Shown here in pieces: positions 1-4,706 of a stretch of 5,252 bases of DNA. Every line of letters starts with the position of its first letter. Positions within the stretch are counted from its first letter, which is position 1. Origin of the DNA: Gallionella sp. (GTDB taxonomy: Bacteria; Pseudomonadota; Gammaproteobacteria; Burkholderiales; Gallionellaceae); contig JAUYGW010000020.1 of the NCBI GenBank assembly GCA_030690245.1, positions 1 through 5,252 of the forward strand. Direction: 5' to 3'. Below the pieces are notes generated by a model, which had not been told where the DNA came from, ran no database searches, and was given only the letters and a program-made list of their open reading frames with translations. The position numbers and the translations under genes were made by a program.

Positions 1-723
1 CACCACCAGCAATACGCTCAGGATGGCCGGGTTCAACGCCGAACGCCATTCCTGGCTGGGAACATTATCGATTGTGGTTCCTTGCTTGCCGAAGCGTGTC
101 TCCACCACCTCTTCAAGCTGCCAACGTCCCTGCTCGATAAAGCTTGCACGCTTGGCATGGATGATCGCCTGCAAGTGGTAGGTTTCATCGAACCGGTAAA
201 TATCAATGTTCAACAGGCTGGTATCCGGCATCACGTTCTTCACGTTCACGAAACTGCGATCGTCTTTTACCCACACACCGGAGCGAAACTCCTTGAGTGA
301 AACTTGCGCATTCTGCGCTTTCAGCCGCAATTTCTGCGCCATCCGCTCGCTTGGCGGGGCAACAAATTCGCTACAGACAAAACTCAGTATTACCAGCGGC
401 AGCGCTATTTTGAACAGCGCGCCTATCATCTGCCACAGCGACGCACCGGACACGCGATAAACGGTCAATTCCGAACTGGCCGCCATCTGCACCAGCGCGA
501 AAATCGTGCCCACCAGCACCGCCACCGGAAACAGTTCATAAACATGGCCGGGGATGGTCAGCATCACGAACAGCAACACATAACCCAGATGATACTGCCC
601 CTGCCCCATCACGTTCAGTTCATGGATCAGATCCAGGAAGGCAAACAGCATGATGAGCGCGGCAAATACCAGCGCGATGCTGAAGTAAATTTCACGGCCG
701 AGATAGCGCGTCAGCAGGTTCAT
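1..723 (-). CDS. lptG: LptG, LPS export ABC transporter permease (N-terminal 241 residues; runs off the window)
   Basis: LptG pairs with LptF as the inner-membrane permease of the LptB2FGC complex, which extracts lipopolysaccharide from the inner membrane and pushes it along the LptC-A-D bridge. Read on the minus strand from ATG at 723-721, the frame stays open to base 1. The protein begins MNLLTRYLGREIYFSIALVF. Hydrophobic segments lie near residues 12-33, 56-78 and 102-122, as in the first half of LptG. A polar region from about residue 140 matches the start of the periplasmic beta-jellyroll: VWVKDDRSFVNVKNV corresponds to LWAKDGNNFVYIERV in E. coli LptG, as I recall that sequence. 'VAPPSERMAQ' after the third helix matches the E. 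coli WVAPQGEQMA segment. About 120 C-terminal residues, including three more helices, should lie beyond base 1. The start overlaps the lptF stop as ATGA, which suggests translational coupling. Identification is firm. Confidence 0.95.
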   Translation of the reverse strand, partial: MNLLTRYLGREIYFSIALVFAALIMLFAFLDLIHELNVMGQGQYHLGYVLLFVMLTIPGHVYELFPVAVLVGTIFALVQMAASSELTVYRVSGASLWQMIGALFKIALPLVILSFVCSEFVAPPSERMAQKLRLKAQNAQVSLKEFRSGVWVKDDRSFVNVKNVMPDTSLLNIDIYRFDETYHLQAIIHAKRASFIEQGRWQLEEVVETRFGKQGTTIDNVPSQEWRSALNPAILSVLLVV

Positions 724-1889
724 GGCTGCGCCCCGGATTTGGCCGCACCCGGGCGTGTCATACCTAACAGCCTGCGCAATGAAAACAATGTCATGCGGCG
801 GTAAAACATCAGCGCCGTTATCGCCAGCATCGCCGCATGGATACCCCACAGCCCGATTCCGGACGACAGCTTGCCTTGTCCGACCCACGCATTGGTCACA
901 CTGATCATGTTGCTGTACAGCATATACAGCACGATCGCCAGGACCAGATTAAGCGAGCGCCCGGCGCGCGGATTGACGTAGCCCAGCGGAATCGCCAGCA
1001 GGGCGAGAATCAATGCGCTGATCGGCAACCCCACCCGCCATTCCAGCTCGGCAAGATTCCATGTGGTACGGTTGCGCCATAACTCCGCTGTCGACATGGT
1101 GCGCGCCCAAGGCTCTGCCAGCTTGACCGGCACACTGTCGATGCGGATCGCATAACGCTCGAACTCCACAATGTTGTAGTTGCGCTGCCCGGCCACGCCT
1201 TCGTAGCGCGTGCCATTGAGCAACACCAGAAAGCGATCCCCGTTCGGCAGCGTTTCCTGCAAACCCTGCCGGGCCACCATCGTGCCGAGTTTGCCGTTCT
1301 GCTCCGACTGCACGAAGACATTGCCGACGCGATTGGTTCCAGGATACATATTCTCGACAAAATAGACCCGGTCGGCCTGTTTCGATTCACGGAACGTACC
1401 CGGAGCGGCGGCAGACACATCATCGCGACTTTCCAGCGTTTTCTTGAATTCATCGGCTTTCAGCAACGCCCACGGCGACAGCACCAAGCTGAGCAGCGCG
1501 ATCAACGCCACCACCGGCACGGAATACCATAATACCGGCCGTACCCAGCGCGTCAGCCCGGTACCGGCGCAAAACCACACCACCATCTCGCTGTCGCGGT
1601 AACAGCGCGACAAGGTAAGCAGAATGGAGATGAACAAACTGAGGGAAAGCAACACCGGCAGATAATTCACGGCACTGAAACCAAGCAACGCCAACACGCC
1701 TTCCACCGCGATGATGCCGCCGACAGCATCGCTTAACAGGCGTATCAGCTGACTAACCACTACAATGCCGAGCAGCACCGCAAATACCAGCAAACCATTG
1801 CCGGCAAATTCGCTTATCAAAGCACGGTGAAAAAGCCCGAAGCGGGTCGGCTTTGACTTTATGCGGTGAGTTTGCGGATAATCGGGCAT
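720..1889 (-). CDS. lptF: LptF, LPS export ABC transporter permease
   Basis: This is the partner permease of LptG in the LptB2FG lipopolysaccharide extractor of the inner membrane. It has 389 residues; E. coli LptF has about 366. Predicted membrane segments lie near residues 31-53, 63-92 and 117-141, followed by a periplasmic jellyroll at about 150-255, then helices near 287-305, 311-331 and 345-362. Family-like motifs include RYEGVAGQRNYNIVEFERY, ELEWRVGLPISALILALL and IPLGYVNPRAGR. The start is odd: LptF proteins normally begin only a few residues before the segment equivalent to FHRALISEF (residues 20-28), but here about 17 extra polar residues precede it. There is no ATG, GTG or TTG at the expected position (GGG CTT TTT), so ATG at 1889 is the only conventional start that keeps the first helix. 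No clear Shine-Dalgarno precedes it. The pepA promoter candidate overlaps this extension. Product is firm; the exact start is uncertain. Confidence 0.93.
   Translation of the reverse strand: MPDYPQTHRIKSKPTRFGLFHRALISEFAGNGLLVFAVLLGIVVVSQLIRLLSDAVGGIIAVEGVLALLGFSAVNYLPVLLSLSLFISILLTLSRCYRDSEMVVWFCAGTGLTRWVRPVLWYSVPVVALIALLSLVLSPWALLKADEFKKTLESRDDVSAAAPGTFRESKQADRVYFVENMYPGTNRVGNVFVQSEQNGKLGTMVARQGLQETLPNGDRFLVLLNGTRYEGVAGQRNYNIVEFERYAIRIDSVPVKLAEPWARTMSTAELWRNRTTWNLAELEWRVGLPISALILALLAIPLGYVNPRAGRSLNLVLAIVLYMLYSNMISVTNAWVGQGKLSSGIGLWGIHAAMLAITALMFYRRMTLFSLRRLLGMTRPGAAKSGAQP
1853..1882 (+). promoter_or_regulatory. Candidate sigma70 promoter of pepA
   Basis: TTGACT at 1853-1858 is a five-of-six match to the -35 consensus, and GATAAT at 1877-1882 a five-of-six match to the -10 consensus, separated by 18 bp. 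Transcription would begin near 1889, giving a leader of about 33 nt before the pepA GTG. The site lies wholly within the first 13 codons of the opposing lptF ORF, so the two genes share this DNA. The promoter is inferred from sequence only. Confidence 0.55.
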
Positions 1890-1910
1890 CTAAGGGCAGG
1901 TTTTTATATA

Positions 1911-1915
1911 AGGGG
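1911..1915 (+). promoter_or_regulatory. Ribosome binding site that sets the pepA GTG start
   Basis: AGGGG lies 6 nt upstream of the GTG at 1922. It favours that GTG over the in-frame ATG at 1853. The ATG has no comparable site and would add 23 residues absent from the usual MEFS... start of PepA. Confidence 0.75.
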
Positions 1916-1921
1916 CAACTC

Positions 1922-3406
1922 GTGGAATTTAGCATAAAACAAAGCAGTTCGGAGAAGCAGCGCAGCGGCTGCGTGGTGGTTGGCGTTTATGAAGGCGGAA
2001 AACTCTCGTCGGCGGCGCAGGCGCTCGACAAGGCGGCAGCGCATCATTTGAGCGACCTCATCGCGCGCGGCGACATGAACGGCAAGGCCGCATCCACCCT
2101 GCTGCTGCACAAACTCCCCGGCATCGCTGCCGAGCGCGTATTGCTGGTCGGACTGGGTAAAGCCAGCGAACTGAACAACAAGACCAGCGTGGAAATCTTG
2201 CGCGCTGCCTTCGCCGCACTGAACACCACCGCCGCCAAGGATGCCGCGCTGTACATTATCGATGAAGGCGTAGGCAAGGATGCCGCCTGGGTCATCAAAC
2301 AAGCGGTGTTCGCCGCCGCCGAGCAGGCTTTCCGTGCCGACGGCATGAAGAGCAAACCCGCCAAACCGGCCACATTGAAGAGCATCACCTTTGCCACGCT
2401 GGAGAAGCCGTCTGCCGCATTGAAGAATGCACTCGACCAGGCTGGCGCGACCGCACGCGGCATGGACCTCGCCAAGACGCTGGGCAACCTGCCGGGCAAC
2501 ATCTGCACGCCGACCTATCTCGCCGCAAAGGCGCTGGCACTGAGCAAGGCGCACAAATCCATCAAGACCGCCGTATTGGAAGAAAAAGACATGCAGAAAC
2601 TGGGCATGGGCTCTTTTCTTTCCGTCACGCGCGGCAGCGAGCAGCCCGCCAAACTCATCACGATGGAATATCACGGCGGCGACAAGAAACAGAAACCTGT
2701 CGTGCTGGTCGGCAAGGGCATCACTTTCGATTCCGGCGGGATCTCGCTCAAGCCGGGCGCCGACATGGACGAAATGAAATATGACATGTGCGGCGCAGCC
2801 AGCGTGCTCGGCACCATGCAGGCCATCGCCGAGATGGGCCTGAAGCTCAACGTGGTTGGCGTCATCCCGACCTGCGAGAACCTGCCCAGCGGCCGCGCCA
2901 CCAAACCCGGCGACATCGTCACCAGCATGTCCGGCCAGACCATCGAGATCCTCAACACCGACGCCGAAGGCCGCCTGATCCTGTGCGATGCGCTCACCTA
3001 CTCGGCGAAGTTCAAACCGGATACTGTGATCGACATCGCCACCCTCACCGGCGCCTGCGTCGTCGCGCTGGGACATGTCGCCAGCGGCCTGTTCAGCAAC
3101 GAAGATGAGCTTGCCAAAGAATTGCTGGCAGCGGGCGAACAAACGTATGACCGCGCCTGGCAACTGCCGCTGTGGGATGATTACCAGCCGCTGCTGGACA
3201 GCAACTTCGCCGACATGCAGAACATCGGCGGCCGCGCGGGTGGCACCATCACCGCCGCGTGTTTCCTGTCGCGCTTCACCAAGGACTACCGCTGGGCGCA
3301 TCTGGATATCGCCGGCACAGCCAATAAATCCGGCAAGGACAAGGGCGCCACGGGTCGTCCGGTGCCGCTGCTCACGCAGTACCTCATCAATCGTGCTGGC
3401 AAATGA
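1922..3406 (+). CDS. pepA: PepA, cytosol (leucyl) aminopeptidase, M17 family
   Basis: PepA is a cytoplasmic two-metal aminopeptidase, hexameric in characterised members, that removes N-terminal residues, preferably leucine, from peptides. In E. coli it also binds DNA in Xer recombination and carAB control; whether this one does is unknown. From GTG at 1922 the protein has 494 residues and begins MEFSIKQSSSEKQRSGCVVV, very close to E. coli PepA (503 residues). The N-terminal domain covers about residues 1-165 and the catalytic domain about 180-494. All active-site residues are visible with an offset of 5 from E. coli: metal ligands Lys265, Asp270, Asp288, Asp347 and Glu349; catalytic Lys277 and Arg351. 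The M17 signature NTDAEGRL is at 345-352. The ending NRAGK is slightly shorter than in E. coli. The gene is divergent from lptFG, and holC follows after 102 bp in the same direction. Nothing suggests damage. Confidence 0.98.
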   Translation: MEFSIKQSSSEKQRSGCVVVGVYEGGKLSSAAQALDKAAAHHLSDLIARGDMNGKAASTLLLHKLPGIAAERVLLVGLGKASELNNKTSVEILRAAFAALNTTAAKDAALYIIDEGVGKDAAWVIKQAVFAAAEQAFRADGMKSKPAKPATLKSITFATLEKPSAALKNALDQAGATARGMDLAKTLGNLPGNICTPTYLAAKALALSKAHKSIKTAVLEEKDMQKLGMGSFLSVTRGSEQPAKLITMEYHGGDKKQKPVVLVGKGITFDSGGISLKPGADMDEMKYDMCGAASVLGTMQAIAEMGLKLNVVGVIPTCENLPSGRATKPGDIVTSMSGQTIEILNTDAEGRLILCDALTYSAKFKPDTVIDIATLTGACVVALGHVASGLFSNEDELAKELLAAGEQTYDRAWQLPLWDDYQPLLDSNFADMQNIGGRAGGTITAACFLSRFTKDYRWAHLDIAGTANKSGKDKGATGRPVPLLTQYLINRAGK

Positions 3407-3410
3407 GAAT

Positions 3411-3494
3411 TAGCCACGGATTAACACGGATATTCACGGATGAAACCATGCACCCCAAATTTGGTTTGGCCTTATCCGTGCGCATCCGTGGCTA
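3411..3494. repeat. 84-bp inverted repeat built from CACGGAT units
   Basis: The element begins 5 bp after the pepA stop and ends 14 bp before holC. The left arm at 3411-3431 starts TAGCCACGGAT. The right arm at 3474-3494 ends ATCCGTGGCTA. The 21-bp arms match at 18 positions, with the outer 11 bp perfect. CACGGAT recurs every 10 bp on the left (3415, 3425, 3435), about one helical turn, and two inverted copies sit on the right. The centre holds the perfect palindrome CCAAATTTGG at 3455-3464. Similar CACRGAT strings are dispersed intergenic repeats in many proteobacteria, as far as I recall. The transcript could fold into a long hairpin between pepA and holC. A short T-run at 3500-3504 is not directly after the stem, so I do not call it a terminator. 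Confidence 0.8.
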
Positions 3495-3508
3495 AATGAT
3501 TTTTCATC

Positions 3509-3934
3509 ATGACTAAAGTCGATTTCTATACTGGCAGCGAAGACAAGCTGCGCACCGCCTGCCAGTTGAGCCACAAGGCGATGCAGAACGGCGTACGCGT
3601 GGCGCTCAGCACGCCGGATGCGGCGACTGCCGACGCGCTGGACAAACTGCTCTGGCAATTCCCGGCCACCGCCTTCATCCCGCATTGTCGCAGCGATACC
3701 GAAGAGGCGGCGCAGTGTCCTGTCGTGTTGAACAGCGGCAACGACAGGTTCCCGCATTACGACCTGCTGATCAGCTTGCATGACGAATGCGTATCGTTCT
3801 TCAGCCGCTTTGAACGCGTCATCGAGATTGTCAGCGGCGACGCGGAAAACAGCCGCCTGGGGCGCGAGCGTTACAAGTTTTACAAGGATCGCGGCTACGA
3901 GCTGAACCATATCGACCTGTCCAAAGCGCCATGA
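3509..3934 (+). CDS. holC: HolC, DNA polymerase III chi subunit
   Basis: Chi is an accessory subunit of the clamp-loader complex. It binds psi (HolD) and the C-terminal tail of single-strand binding protein, linking the replicase to SSB-coated lagging-strand DNA. The protein has 141 residues, close to the 147 of E. coli HolC. Recognisable segments are LLWQFPATAFIPH (47-59), matching LWARPAESFVPH; DLLISL (85-90), matching DILISL; FERVIEIV (101-108); and GRERYKFYKDRGYELN (118-133), matching ARERYKAYRVAGFNLN. The start MTKVDFYT is typical for betaproteobacterial HolC. No good Shine-Dalgarno is visible before ATG 3509; the preceding DNA is a repeat and a T-rich patch. The stop overlaps the next start as ATGA, suggesting coupled translation. 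Chi normally pairs with psi, but no holD is present here. Confidence 0.95.
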   Translation: MTKVDFYTGSEDKLRTACQLSHKAMQNGVRVALSTPDAATADALDKLLWQFPATAFIPHCRSDTEEAAQCPVVLNSGNDRFPHYDLLISLHDECVSFFSRFERVIEIVSGDAENSRLGRERYKFYKDRGYELNHIDLSKAP

Positions 3935-4566
3935 CTCCCATCGAACTGACCGACAATGGCTTGCTGGACAACCTGCCCTTGCTGACCCAGGTGGCGGATG
4001 AAGACGCGCCTGACGATTTGCCGACTCTCACCGAGGTTGTCACTGATGAAACTACTGGTGAAACAACTAGCCATCCCACTAAGCAACCAGAAGACGGTTG
4101 CCAAGTGGTTGGTTATAGCCATTCGACTAGGCTATCAAAAGACGATAGCCAAGTCGCTGGTTATGAAGGGCAGACTGAACCCTCTAGAGGGCTTCAACCC
4201 AACGCCGACCGGGAAATTCCAGTCCCCGAAAATGAAACCAGCCATGCTCATTTCCCTCTCCCCAACCCTCTGGGTGAAACAACTAGCCATTCGACTAGGC
4301 TGCGAGAGACCGCAGCCAAGTCGCTGGTTATCCCGCAAGCGGGTGAGGGAGCGAACGAATCGCTGCGCGAGTTTCACGTTAGCGAGGAGGAAGTGCAGCG
4401 ACTGTTGCGGCGGCTCGAAACACACCTCGAAAATAGGTTTGCCAATAAGCTCAGCGTCAATCTCGAACAACTGCAACGCCAGGCAATCGACCATGCGGTC
4501 AGCGAACTCAAAGCCGAGTTACCCGAACTGCTGCGCGAAATGCTGAACACACCCCTCCACCCGTAG
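3931..4566 (+). CDS. Unrecognised 211-residue protein whose centre is made of palindromic repeats
   Basis: I do not recognise a characterised family. Its place between holC and valS, an N-terminal LP.LT.V motif and a helical C-terminus recall the uncharacterised DUF2486 proteins of Burkholderia; this is a guess from memory. The protein falls into three parts. Residues 1-40 are acidic and contain a near-duplicate motif: DNLPLLTQVADE (13-24) and DDLPTLTEVVTDE (28-40). Residues about 41-145 are polar and probably disordered, and are encoded by repeat DNA. They include two 16-residue tandem copies, SHPTKQPEDGCQVVGY (47-62) and SHSTRLSKDDSQVAGY (63-78), plus a third copy that changes frame. Residues 150-207 form a charged, probably coiled-coil helix starting VSEEEVQRLLRRLE. 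The middle uses codons rare in neighbouring genes (AGG, AGA, CTA, TCA, ACT), fitting inserted sequence. The start overlaps the holC stop by ATGA. The stop TAG lies within the next repeat. That it is translated is likely from the intact frame; its function is unknown. Confidence 0.72.
   Translation: MTPIELTDNGLLDNLPLLTQVADEDAPDDLPTLTEVVTDETTGETTSHPTKQPEDGCQVVGYSHSTRLSKDDSQVAGYEGQTEPSRGLQPNADREIPVPENETSHAHFPLPNPLGETTSHSTRLRETAAKSLVIPQAGEGANESLREFHVSEEEVQRLLRRLETHLENRFANKLSVNLEQLQRQAIDHAVSELKAELPELLREMLNTPLHP
4057..4116 (+). repeat. Bulged-hairpin repeat, copy A
   Basis: The copy consists of a 12-nt lead-in and a 48-bp core (4069-4116) running from AGCCAT to GGTTAT. It folds as follows: AACTAG (4065-4070) pairs with TTGGTT (4109-4114) using G-T pairs. 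CCATC (4071-4075) bulges out. A long stem then pairs 4076-4088 with 4096-4108, with two mismatches. The loop is AGAAGAC (4089-4095). The lead-in through the start of the core, GGTGAAACAACTAGCCAT, is identical in copy C. The core is translated in the frame of the 3931-4566 ORF. Confidence 0.85.
4117..4164 (+). repeat. Bulged-hairpin repeat, copy B, in direct tandem with copy A
   Basis: This 48-bp copy starts at the base after copy A and stays in the same reading frame, giving a second 16-residue protein repeat. Stem 4124-4136 pairs with 4144-4156, with one A/A mismatch (4129/4151). The loop is AAAAGAC and the bulge CCATT is at 4119-4123. The outer AACTAG arm is missing because copy A ends there, so only AG (4117-4118) pairs with CT (4157-4158). 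Its 17-nt start and 18-nt end are identical to those of copy C; only the hairpin tip differs. Confidence 0.85.
4180..4191. repeat. Perfect 12-bp palindrome CCCTCTAGAGGG
   Basis: It lies between hairpin copies B and C within the repeat-derived middle of the ORF. CCCTC strings occur again at 4254-4258 and 4266-4270, so it may be a remnant of the same class of CCCTC/GAGGG repeat. It could also be a chance palindrome. Confidence 0.5.
4253..4350. repeat. CCCTC/GAGGG palindromic repeat that appears split by hairpin copy C
   Basis: TCCCTCTCCC (4253-4262) and GGGTGAGGGA (4341-4350) are inverted at 9 of 10 positions. Just inside them are two small hairpins: ACCC-TCT-GGGT (4265-4275) and CCCGC-AA-GCGGG (4332-4343). 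Between these sits hairpin copy C. Joining the two flanks gives CCCTCTCCCCAACCCTCT next to CCCGCAAGCGGGTGAGGGAG, a text I recognise as a common dispersed intergenic repeat in proteobacteria. The simplest reading is one repeat inserted into another, but that order is inference. Confidence 0.6.
4273..4331 (+). repeat. Bulged-hairpin repeat, copy C (one base shorter)
   Basis: AACTAG (4281-4286) pairs with CTGGTT (4324-4329), with one T-G wobble. CCATT (4287-4291) bulges out. Stem 4292-4304 pairs with 4311-4323 with a single A/A mismatch (4297/4318). The loop is AGAGAC (4305-4310), one base shorter than in copies A and B, so the core is 47 bp. The copy enters in the same reading frame as A and B (protein SHSTRL) but leaves in another frame (AAKSLVI instead of DSQVAGY). 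Confidence 0.85.
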
Positions 4567-4629
4567 GTCGGGATTTACCCCGACAAAACCAGCCCCGCCC
4601 GCTACATGTCGGGTTAAAACCCGACCTAC
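4563..4629. repeat. REP-like inverted pair, GTAGGTCGGG...CCCGACCTAC
   Basis: The 23-bp arms at 4563-4585 and 4607-4629 are inverted repeats matching at 21 positions, with a 21-nt spacer. Each arm is itself a small hairpin: GTCGGG-ATTTAC-CCCGAC (4567-4584) and GTCGGG-TTAAAA-CCCGAC (4608-4625). Two head-to-head hairpins form the layout of paired REP elements. Sequences of the form GTAGGTCGGGTTA...CCCGAC are, to my knowledge, a common dispersed repeat in proteobacteria. The first bases include the TAG stop (4564-4566) of the upstream ORF. In RNA the element could weaken read-through into valS, but no T-run follows, so it is not a standard terminator. Confidence 0.85.
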
Positions 4630-4633
4630 ACGT

Positions 4634-4639
4634 TATAAT
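4634..4639 (+). promoter_or_regulatory. -10 box of a probable valS promoter
   Basis: TATAAT is a perfect -10 hexamer. It lies 5 bp after the REP-like pair and 67 bp before the valS ATG, so transcription would begin near 4646 with a leader of about 60 nt. The -35 position falls inside the repeat (about 4611-4616, GGGTTA) and is poor. The promoter may be weak, need an activator, or have been altered by the repeat. Confidence 0.5.
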
Positions 4640-4696
4640 TACGCACTCTCGATAAACGTCGAATACAGGCTTTTTTGCCGTAACCTATCGCATCGC

Positions 4697-4700
4697 AAGG
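4697..4700 (+). promoter_or_regulatory. Ribosome binding site that sets the valS start
   Basis: AAGG lies 6 nt before ATG 4707. The second in-frame ATG at 4725 begins the more conserved MELAKSFEP but has no comparable site, so 4707 is preferred. Confidence 0.6.
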
Positions 4701-4706
4701 TATTGA

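Noticed and set aside
304..804. Plus-strand open frame of 166 codons over lptG/lptF
   Set aside because: It is antisense to two well-supported genes, rich in His, Gln and Arg as is usual for shadow frames, and has no motif.
1905..1910. TATATA as a -10 box for lptF or pepA
   Set aside because: For pepA it would leave almost no leader before the GTG. For lptF no acceptable -35 lies at 16-18 bp (GCTAAA at best). The lptF promoter is left unassigned.
1853..1921. Extended pepA start at ATG 1853
   Set aside because: It would add 23 residues not found in PepA, and it overlaps the promoter candidate. GTG 1922 has a good ribosome binding site and gives the family start MEFS.
1904..3301. Open frame of 465 codons on the minus strand opposite pepA
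   Set aside because: It is the antisense shadow of pepA, whose codon bias removes stops from that frame. The protein has no recognisable domain, and pepA has every catalytic residue.
3474..3504. Intrinsic terminator after pepA
   Set aside because: The T-run is separated from the stem by several bases and the loop is 42 nt, so the canonical form is absent.
3496..3516. Tiny upstream ORF (ATG ATT TTT CAT CAT GAC TAA) overlapping the holC start
   Set aside because: It has six codons, no ribosome binding site, and is easily explained by chance, although coupling to holC cannot be excluded.
4057..4331. CRISPR array
   Set aside because: Copies A and B are directly adjacent with no spacer, C is 108 bp away, and the copies are internally palindromic with differing tips. 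No cas gene is present.
4057..4331. Integron attC sites
   Set aside because: The hairpins have AAC...GTT feet and extrahelical bases, but GTTATNN does not fit the GTTRRRY core. The bulge is 5 nt rather than single bases, and no cassette or integrase is nearby.
4607..4640. Intrinsic terminator before valS
   Set aside because: The hairpin GTCGGG-TTAAAA-CCCGAC is not followed by a T-run on the plus strand.
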